From positions 1-11,686 of the forward strand of contig JBBRTW010000211.1 of the NCBI GenBank assembly GCA_038244055.1: DNA of 11,686 nucleotides, read 5' to 3'. This DNA comes from DASPKW01 sp038244055 (GTDB taxonomy: Bacteria; Planctomycetota; Phycisphaerae; Tepidisphaerales; Tepidisphaeraceae). Below the pieces are notes generated by a model. The model had not been told where the DNA came from. It did not search any database and saw nothing but the letters and a program-made list of their open reading frames with translations. Position numbers and translations under genes: made by a program. Of the stretch, positions 6,846 to 11,686 are shown one piece after another; position 1 is the stretch's first letter, and each line of letters begins with the position of its first letter.

Positions 6846-7679
6846 TTACGCCCCCAAAACCACCAGCTTCTGCGCCGGCATCTCCACCTGCGCCACCCGC
6901 TCCCCACAGAACGACAGGCACGCGCGCTCCACATCCGCCAGGAAATTCACGAAAAACTTCTTGCTCTTCTCATCGAGGTTCGACCCGAAGATCGAATTCA
7001 TCCCCGCGCGCACCTGGTTGAAATTCAGGCGCGTCTTGTCATCCGGGCCGTCGATGCCCATGGGGTCGTTGGAGAAAAACGAGCAGGCGCGGATATCGAG
7101 GATGCGCAGCCCCGCCAGGGCCGCGGCCTTCTCGAATTCGTAGCGGCTCCGCACCATCATCCACTCGGTGCGCATCGTGACCCGGGGCATGTACTCGGTG
7201 GTGACGATCCGCCCGCCCGGGGAAAGGTGAGCGCGCAAATTGCGCAGTGCATGGCCGAATCGGTCCGCCTCGGGGATATGGAACAAGACGTTGGCGACGT
7301 TGATCAGATCGAACTGCTCGCCCAGATCGAGCTCGGGCGCGGCCAGGTCCGCTACGCGGAATGAAACCGCTTCTCCCGCGCCGGCATGGAACTTGGCCAA
7401 TAGATCGATGCTGGCCTTCGTGAAGTCGACGCCCATCAGCCGCGCCGGCTTGAAGCGCTCCAGGAAGAAGCGCACCCATCGTCCCGAGCCGCAGCCGACA
7501 TCGAGCACCCGCCCGCCATTGAGCGGCAGGCGCAGGTCCTCGATGAGCTTTTCATAGATCGGATACATCACCGCATCCTCCACCGGGCTTGAATAGGAGA
7601 GCGGGGATGTGTCGCGCGCGGCGTCGCCGGCCTGCTTCCATGAGGTTTCATAGTGGCGGCGGATATCTTCCTGCGTCAT
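6846..7679 (-). CDS. Class I SAM-dependent methyltransferase
   Basis: The product is 277 residues with a Rossmann-type methyltransferase domain. Motif I is Val-Leu-Asp-Val-Gly-Cys-Gly-Ser-Gly (58-66), the S-adenosylmethionine-binding loop. Motif II ends in an acidic residue at Gly-Val-Asp (Asp85), which would bind the ribose. The post-II region carries Phe-Asp-Leu-Ile-Asn-Val (123-128) with Phe-His-Ile following, and Ser-Pro-Gly-Gly marks the strand before motif III. An N-terminal helical cap (1-50) and a C-terminal extension (about 200-277) are not typical of a single known subfamily, so the substrate (small molecule, lipid, sugar or protein) is not assigned. The start at 7679 has GAGG nine bases upstream; the ATG at 7685 would have it only three bases away. 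The reading frame stays open to 7994 but without convincing coding character. The gene converges on the DUF4175-like gene with 18 bp between stops and no terminator, and is divergent from flagellin. Confidence 0.85.
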   Translation of the reverse strand: MTQEDIRRHYETSWKQAGDAARDTSPLSYSSPVEDAVMYPIYEKLIEDLRLPLNGGRVLDVGCGSGRWVRFFLERFKPARLMGVDFTKASIDLLAKFHAGAGEAVSFRVADLAAPELDLGEQFDLINVANVLFHIPEADRFGHALRNLRAHLSPGGRIVTTEYMPRVTMRTEWMMVRSRYEFEKAAALAGLRILDIRACSFFSNDPMGIDGPDDKTRLNFNQVRAGMNSIFGSNLDEKSKKFFVNFLADVERACLSFCGERVAQVEMPAQKLVVLGA

Positions 7680-7831
7680 GGGCATATGCCTCATCATCGG
7701 CCAATCACGCCCGATAACTCGAAGTTCGGCGATCGGAGCGGGCGGGTGGGCGAATCGCCCATAACCGCGCGGGATGTGCGCGAAAAACGGAATTCCGAGG
7801 GGTCCGCAAAAAATTTTCATCCACTCCAAAG

Positions 7832-7847
7832 TGGCGCAGATGCTGCG
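7832..7847 (+). promoter_or_regulatory. Sigma54-like -24/-12 candidate
   Basis: TGGCGCAGATGCTGCG places GG and GC exactly 10 bp apart, as sigma54 promoters require, and matches the consensus TGGCACG-N4-TTGC at 8 of 11 fixed positions. It would start transcription near 7858, roughly 490 nt before the flagellin ATG, which is far. It overlaps a short palindrome, so the match may be coincidental. Confidence 0.2.
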
Positions 7848-7960
7848 CTTGTCCAATAAAACACGCACCGCTCCACACCTCGGCTCAAATCCGTTGCCCG
7901 CCGCCATTTGGGGAAAGCCGAATATTCCGTCCGCGCAACATTTTCCGCTCGATGCGCATC

Positions 7961-7989
7961 TAAAGTCACCCCTAAATCGGGGTCGATAC
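7961..7989 (+). promoter_or_regulatory. Sigma28 (FliA)-like promoter candidate for flagellin
   Basis: TAAAGTCA (7961-7968) and GTCGATAC (7982-7989) match the flagellar sigma28 elements TAAAGTTT and GCCGATAA at 6 of 8 positions each. The 13-bp spacing between these blocks is 2 bp longer than the usual 11. Flagellin genes are classic sigma28 targets. Transcription from here would give a leader of about 350 nt. Both the match and the spacing make it a candidate only. Confidence 0.3.
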
Positions 7990-8172
7990 CACAAAAGTCA
8001 TTAGGCGCGAATTGCGGCGGACGCGAGTCCTCCCGGTAGTGCCCCGGATTTGTGAGAGAGGAGGTTTGTCCAACAACAGCAAGGGAGTGAAACCGGCGTG
8101 CTCGCAGGCTTGTCGGATCGCTCTTTAGGGTTGCTGGGGGTAATTGTCCCTGACTCACCAGCTTTCGGATCA

Positions 8173-8202
8173 GGCGACCGGCCGAGCAGAACCGGAATCG
8201 CC
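8173..8202 (+). promoter_or_regulatory. Flagellin leader hairpin 1
   Basis: GGCGA (8173-8177) pairs with TCGCC (8198-8202) and CCGG (8178-8181) with CCGG (8192-8195), leaving a 10-nt loop and a 2-nt bulge. CCTGA (8149-8153) could instead pair with TCAGG (8170-8174), an alternative that excludes this hairpin. Role unknown. Confidence 0.4.
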
Positions 8203-8234
8203 CGATTACTCCGAACCATTCAAGGGATTGAACG

Positions 8235-8283
8235 GCACGACGACGGACCGCAGATCCGCGATCGTGCAAACGCAAGGACGTTT
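8235..8283 (+). promoter_or_regulatory. Adjoining leader hairpins 2 and 3 with a CsrA-type AAGGA loop
   Basis: Hairpin 2 pairs GCACGA (8235-8240) with TCGTGC (8262-8267) and CGGA (8244-8247) with TCCG (8255-8258), with a symmetric 3-by-3 internal loop. Hairpin 3 follows with no gap: AAACG (8268-8272) pairs with CGTTT (8279-8283) and presents CAAGGA in a six-base loop. A hairpin loop with A-N-GGA is the known preferred RNA target of the translational regulator CsrA. The flagellin start is 62 nt downstream. Regulation by CsrA is inferred; no csrA gene is in the window. Confidence 0.45.
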
Positions 8284-8328
8284 TCGGTCGGCCAACCCAA
8301 CTCCAGCGCCGTCCATCGACGCCCTGTC

Positions 8329-8345
8329 ACGGAGAGACATTTCCC
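8329..8345 (+). promoter_or_regulatory. Flagellin ribosome binding site overlapping an ANGGA motif
   Basis: ACGGAGAGA precedes the ATG at 8346; GGAG (8331-8334) is the Shine-Dalgarno sequence, with 11 bases to the start. The same bases form ACGGA (8329-8333), a CsrA-type motif, so a bound CsrA dimer bridging to the loop at 8274-8278 would cover the ribosome site. The bridging idea is inference. Confidence 0.5.
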
Positions 8346-9749
8346 ATGAGCAGAATTAACACCAATGTGAGCTCGCTGATCGCTCAGCGCGTTTACAGCA
8401 GAAATCAGAACACGCTTAACACGAGCCTGGAACGGCTCAGCACCGGGTTGAGGATCAACCGCGGGTCGGATGACCCCGCCGGCCTCATCGCCAGTGAAAA
8501 CCTTCGCGCCGAGAAGACGGGCATCAGCACCGCCATCGACAACGCGGGCCGGGCCAGCAACATCATTGGAACCGCCGAGGGTGGTCTCAATGAAGTCAGC
8601 TCCCTGCTTAACGAAGTCCAGGGCCTGGTCAGCCAGGCCGCCAACTCCGGCGGCCTGTCCACCGAGGAAAAACAGGCCAATCAGCTCCAGGTCGACTCGA
8701 TCCTGGGCACGATCAACCGGATCTCGGCCTCGACCAGCTTCCAAGGCAAAAAGCTACTCAACGGCAGCCTGGATTACACGACCTCCAGCGTCACTTCCAC
8801 CGCGATCGACAACCTCCACATCAACGCCGCCCGTCTTGCCGACGGCGCGACCCAGAGCGTGGTCGTTCAGGTCGTGACTTCCGCCCAGACCGCCCAGACC
8901 GGCTACACCGGCGGCACCATAACCGGCGCCACCGTGACCATCGAGGTCGCCGGCAATCTCGGCACCGAGCAGCTCTCCTTCGCCTCGGGCACCAACGCCT
9001 CGGCCGTCATTGCCTCGGTCAACGCCGTCAAGGATGCCACCGGCGTCTCGGCCACGCTCTCCGCGAGTGATATCCGCTTCGAGTCCACCTCGTTCGGATC
9101 GGCCCAGTTCGTCGCCGTCAAGGCCCTGGCGGGCACCTTCGGGACAACCGTCGCCAAGGACACGGGCGCGGATGCCGCCGTCACCGTCAACGGCGCCAGC
9201 GCGACCGCTGATGGCACGCACATCTCCTACCGCTCGTCCAGCCTCGATGTCGAGTTCGATCTCGATGCGACGTTCAACACCGCCGGCACCTCCACCTTCG
9301 GTATCACCGGCGGCGGCGCTACCTTCGCCCTGGGCTCCAAGGTCACCGAAGGCGACAAGGCCTCGGTCGGCATCGCCTCGGTTTCCACCGGGTCGCTGGG
9401 AGATGGCACGCTCGGCTACCTCTCCTCGCTCGGCTCGGGCGGTGCCAATTCCCTGACCGGCTCCAACTTGACGACTTCCCAGCAGATCCTGGACAAGGCG
9501 ATCAAGCAGGTGTCGCAGCTTCGCGGCCGACTGGGCGCGTTCCAGAAGTTCACCATCGGTTCGACGGTGAATGCACTGGGCGTCGCCTACGAAAACGCGT
9601 CGGCCGCCGACAGCGCCATCCGCGACACCAACTTCGCCGAAGAAACGTCGAAGCTCACGCGGGCGCAAATCCTGTCGCAGGCCGCCCAGACCGTGTTGTC
9701 GCAGGCCAACTCGGCCCCTCAATCCGCGTTAGCCCTCCTGCGAGGCTAA
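8346..9749 (+). CDS. Flagellin (flagellar filament subunit)
   Basis: The product is 467 residues and complete. The N-terminal D0/D1 region (1 to about 140) has the flagellin opening Arg-Ile-Asn-Thr-Asn-Val-Ser-Ser-Leu and the motif Leu-Ser-Thr-Gly-Leu-Arg-Ile-Asn (31-38) followed by Asp-Asp-Pro-Ala-Gly-Leu. The C-terminal D1/D0 region (about 375-467) ends in the usual Gln/Ala/Leu-rich helix. The middle, 145-370, is the variable surface domain and holds a hook-IN-type module around 195-260 and an Ala-Asp-Gly repeat-like strand region near 288-310. Subunits are exported unfolded by the flagellar type III system and need no signal peptide. The ATG at 8346 has a Shine-Dalgarno sequence 11 bases upstream and follows a long structured leader. 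No other flagellar gene is adjacent, so it appears monocistronic, ending at the terminator at 9842. Planctomycetes can carry several flagellin paralogues, so no numbered symbol is given. Confidence 0.97.
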   Translation: MSRINTNVSSLIAQRVYSRNQNTLNTSLERLSTGLRINRGSDDPAGLIASENLRAEKTGISTAIDNAGRASNIIGTAEGGLNEVSSLLNEVQGLVSQAANSGGLSTEEKQANQLQVDSILGTINRISASTSFQGKKLLNGSLDYTTSSVTSTAIDNLHINAARLADGATQSVVVQVVTSAQTAQTGYTGGTITGATVTIEVAGNLGTEQLSFASGTNASAVIASVNAVKDATGVSATLSASDIRFESTSFGSAQFVAVKALAGTFGTTVAKDTGADAAVTVNGASATADGTHISYRSSSLDVEFDLDATFNTAGTSTFGITGGGATFALGSKVTEGDKASVGIASVSTGSLGDGTLGYLSSLGSGGANSLTGSNLTTSQQILDKAIKQVSQLRGRLGAFQKFTIGSTVNALGVAYENASAADSAIRDTNFAEETSKLTRAQILSQAAQTVLSQANSAPQSALALLRG

Positions 9750-9841
9750 CGCATATGAGGCTCGTCAGGGACTGACCTGATGGCATCTGCTGCCCCAAGT
9801 CGGCCCCCGGTCGCCCGGCTGAATCCTATCTCACAAATCCA

Positions 9842-9880
9842 CCACCCCCGGCCAGCAATGGCCGGGGGTGGATTGTTATT
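9842..9880 (+). terminator. Strong hairpin terminator after flagellin
   Basis: CCACCCCCGGCC (9842-9853) and GGCCGGGGGTGG (9860-9871) form a perfect 12-bp stem around the loop AGCAAT, followed by ATTGTTATT. The U-tract is modest but the stem is very stable. It lies between convergent genes (flagellin and the histidine kinase) and may stop transcription from both sides, though the leftward side lacks a good U-tract. Confidence 0.85.
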
Positions 9881-9905
9881 GGATGGCCCATCGTCCCACC
9901 ATTCT

Positions 9906-11303
9906 TTACGCCGCCGGCAGCGTGACCTCGAACGTGCTTCCCTTTCCCTCGGCCGATTCCAGTCCGACCGCCCCGCCCATCAGCGCCACCGCCCGCTTCA
10001 CCGAAGCCAGCCCGATTCCCGTGCCCGGATATTCCTCCTGCGAGTGCAGGCGCTGGAAGGGGCGGAAAAGACGCTCGTGATATTCCGGCGCGATGCCGAT
10101 TCCCCGATCCTTTACCCACAGCACAATCCCCGCCGCGCCTGCCTGTGCGCCGATCTCCACGACAGGCGCTTCGCCCGGCCGCCGGTATTTCAGGCCATTT
10201 TCCAGCAGATTGGCGATGACCTGCCGCAGCAGCGTGCGGTCCGCCATGACCGCCGGCAGGGGGGTTGCGATCGTGACGCTCCCGCCCGACTCGCGAATCA
10301 CCGGCTCCAGGGACACCAGCACCTCCGAGATGATCTCGGCCGGATCGATCGCCTGCGTCTGCACATTCCCGCGCGTCAGCCGGCTGTATTTCAGCAAATC
10401 CTCGATCAGGTCCGACATCTGCGCGCCCGCACTGACGATATTTTCAACGTAATGCGTCGCCTCGGCGGCCATCGCCTCCGCGTGACGCCGCTGGATGATC
10501 TCGGCGAATCCGCAGATCGCCCGCAGCGGGGCCCGCAGATCGTGCGAAACCGAATACGCGAACGCCTGTAAATCCTCATTGGTCTGCCGCAGCGCCAGAT
10601 TGGCCGCCTCCACATCCTGGGTGCGCTCGCGCACGCGCTGCTCGAGCATCACCCGCGCCGCCACCAGTTCCTGCTCGATCTGCTTGATTTCGTGGATGTC
10701 GCGCATGGTCCCCAGCACGCGCAGGGGCTTGCCATCGGTCCCCCGCGCCACCACCCGCCCCCGCGCCGCGAACCAGCGAAACGATCCATCGCGCATGCGC
10801 GCGCGGAACTGGCAGGCGTACATGCGCGTTTCCCCGCCCAGGTGCCGCGCGAATTCCGCCAGCACCCGTGGCCGGTCCTCGGGATGAACCCACTCCGAAG
10901 TCCGCCGCTGCTCGGCGCTGATCTGCCCGGGTTCGTGCCCGAGCAGCGCGAACATGGTATTGCTCCAGTATCCCCCATCATCGGCCGCCGGCGACCGGTC
11001 CCACACGCCTTCCTCGGTTCCCTCCAGCGCGAGTCGAAGCTGTTCCTTGGCGGCGTAGGTCTCCTGCTCGGCGCGGCCGATCTTCCGCTCGTACATCCGC
11101 AGCGACAGATACAGAACGAGCGTCGTGGCGATGACAAAGCCCCACCCCTTGAGCGTCTGCACATGCACTTCCATATCGCCGGAGAACAGGTGATGGACGA
11201 CCGTATCGGATAGCGCGATCCAGATCACGCCCGCCGCCGCGTAAATCGCGGCGCACATGAGCGCGAACATTCTTCGCGGCGGGGATGGATTGCCGTTCAA
11301 CAT
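9906..11303 (-). CDS. Membrane-bound PAS-domain sensor histidine kinase
   Basis: The product is 465 residues. Two membrane segments (about 13-36 and 50-70) frame a short outside loop; the Ile-Ala-Leu-Ser-Asp and Lys-Gly-Trp-Gly-Phe-Val pieces are typical of a common short membrane sensor module. A PAS domain with a PAC-like end (about 86-206, Asp-Gly-Ser-Phe-Arg-Trp-Phe at 172-178) follows, then a coiled coil (207-245). The HisKA domain has Ser-Val-Ser-His-Asp-Leu-Arg-Ala-Pro-Leu with phospho-acceptor His254. The ATPase domain is complete: N-box Asn365 to Asn369, G1 Asp-Arg-Gly-Ile-Gly-Ile (399-404), F-box Phe413 and Phe416, and G2 Gly-Thr-Gly-Ile-Gly-Leu (427-432). It should autophosphorylate and pass phosphate to a response regulator, but none is encoded here, so it is an orphan within this window. 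The ATG at 11303 has no clear Shine-Dalgarno sequence; an ATG at 11270 is an alternative that would remove 11 residues. Confidence 0.95.
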   Translation of the reverse strand: MLNGNPSPPRRMFALMCAAIYAAAGVIWIALSDTVVHHLFSGDMEVHVQTLKGWGFVIATTLVLYLSLRMYERKIGRAEQETYAAKEQLRLALEGTEEGVWDRSPAADDGGYWSNTMFALLGHEPGQISAEQRRTSEWVHPEDRPRVLAEFARHLGGETRMYACQFRARMRDGSFRWFAARGRVVARGTDGKPLRVLGTMRDIHEIKQIEQELVAARVMLEQRVRERTQDVEAANLALRQTNEDLQAFAYSVSHDLRAPLRAICGFAEIIQRRHAEAMAAEATHYVENIVSAGAQMSDLIEDLLKYSRLTRGNVQTQAIDPAEIISEVLVSLEPVIRESGGSVTIATPLPAVMADRTLLRQVIANLLENGLKYRRPGEAPVVEIGAQAGAAGIVLWVKDRGIGIAPEYHERLFRPFQRLHSQEEYPGTGIGLASVKRAVALMGGAVGLESAEGKGSTFEVTLPAA

Positions 11304-11456
11304 GATTGCAGCGTCTATCGCATTGTCGGGCGAAAATAGAAAGAGGGAAAAATGCCCATTGCCCTGTTCAGGCTATCGTTCCGTCACCTCTGACGCACGC
11401 ATCCGACGCTATGCCTCGATCCTTTCAGGCGTTACATTGTTCCCAGCGTAACCGCC

Positions 11457-11686
11457 ATGGCTTCATTTCCGGCCCATCCTCGCCGCCAGCGCCCAATCCG
11501 GGTCGTTCTTAGCGCAATCATCACACTGATTGTGCTGTTTTTGCCCACCGCCGCGCTGGCCGAGGCAAATTTGAAGCTCTCTTTTCCACTCGGCCCATAC
11601 TACCGCCCCGGGAAATACATTCCGGTTCGCGTGCAGGCCACCATCCCAGAAACCGGCGATTACTGGGTGGCCTTGACCGCCCAGAA
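11457..11686 (+). CDS. Secreted protein, N-terminal fragment cut by the window edge
   Basis: An ATG at 11457 opens a frame that runs off the right edge (76 complete codons visible). The product starts with an Arg-rich region (residues 9-15), a hydrophobic stretch (about 16-31) and Ala-Ala-Leu-Ala (32-35), a good signal peptidase site before Glu-Ala. The mature start has short strands around Phe-Pro-Leu-Gly-Pro-Tyr-Tyr-Arg-Pro-Gly (43-52) and Pro-Val-Arg-Val (56-59). I recall similar beginnings (a Tyr-Arg-Pro-Gly strand turn) in large planctomycete envelope proteins, but no family call is possible from this much. It starts 154 bp from the divergent kinase gene start, so both may share a regulatory region. 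No strong Shine-Dalgarno sequence is seen. Confidence 0.65.
   Translation, partial: MASFPAHPRRQRPIRVVLSAIITLIVLFLPTAALAEANLKLSFPLGPYYRPGKYIPVRVQATIPETGDYWVALTAQ

Larger units (their letters stand above)
7680..8345. other. 666-bp intergenic region between methyltransferase and flagellin genes
   Basis: No convincing gene is seen. The left part holds two small hairpins: CCACT with AGTGG (7821-7834) and GCGCA with TGCGC (7834-7848). It also has a sigma54-like match at 7832-7847 and a sigma28-like match at 7961-7989, with ACCCC/GGGGT arms (7968-7983) between the latter's elements. The right part (about 8173-8345) holds three hairpins and the flagellin ribosome binding site, and is probably transcribed as a long leader. 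An 83-codon frame beginning at a GTG (8098) ends in an ATGA overlap with the flagellin start; I do not call it a gene. Confidence 0.6.

Noticed and set aside
7739..7753. Possible G-quadruplex in GGGCGGGTGGG upstream of the methyltransferase
   Set aside because: Only three G-tracts are present; a fourth is missing.
7680..7994. N-terminal extension of the methyltransferase to 7994
   Set aside because: The extra 105 residues show no domain or signal. The start at 7679 has a properly spaced GAGG and gives the usual short cap before the SAM-binding domain.
7774..8004. 76-codon plus-strand frame upstream of flagellin
   Set aside because: It has no Shine-Dalgarno sequence or recognisable domain, and it overlaps promoter-like sequences.
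8003..8016. Second sigma54-like match near the flagellin leader
   Set aside because: The GG and GC elements are two bases too close together for a sigma54 promoter.
8754..9722. Long minus-strand open frame antisense to flagellin
   Set aside because: Flagellin is certain on the plus strand, and the antisense product is low-complexity Gly/Arg/Asp with no domain.

Overview
The window looks like chromosomal DNA from a GC-rich planctomycete (Planctomycetota, plausibly class Phycisphaerae). This rests on remembered family resemblance, not on a search. The pointers are the flagellin N-terminus, a very large DUF4175-like membrane protein with a Gly/Asn-rich linker that I associate with planctomycetes, a DUF6263-like secreted protein, short secreted SGNH hydrolases, and gaps filled with dispersed palindromic repeats. 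I see no transposase, phage, CRISPR, tRNA or rRNA gene.

Layout. Positions 1-100 hold a REP-like GC-rich repeat. Three leftward genes follow: a secreted DUF6263-like protein (109-1041), a secreted SGNH/GDSL hydrolase (1166-1840) and a protein with a degenerate EAL domain (2089-3213). The 248-bp gap between the last two carries a 126-bp inverted-repeat (MITE-like) element and a copy of a second dispersed repeat. The 251-bp divergent region 3214-3464 holds a G-quadruplex motif, a 17-bp near-palindrome and another copy of that second repeat. The DUF4175-like gene (3465-6827) runs rightward and converges, 18 bp apart, on a leftward class I SAM methyltransferase (6846-7679). A 666-bp gap follows, most of which is probably a long, structured flagellin leader. 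The flagellin gene (8346-9749) ends at a strong hairpin terminator (9842-9880), beyond which a leftward PAS-histidine kinase lies (9906-11303). The start of a secreted protein (11457 onward) runs off the right edge.

How they fit. Flagellin is the only structural motility gene here. An EAL-derived protein and a membrane-bound sensor kinase are nearby, so motility or surface signalling is a reasonable theme, but no operon joins them. The three leftward genes at the left are each separated by more than 100 bp and are probably transcribed separately.

The most interesting points are the flagellin leader, which has three hairpins, one presenting AAGGA in its loop and followed by an ANGGA motif over the ribosome binding site (a CsrA-type arrangement); the EAL protein, which has lost several catalytic positions; the single-nucleotide-loop G-quadruplex motif; and the unexplained conserved-looking linker in the 1120-residue membrane protein.
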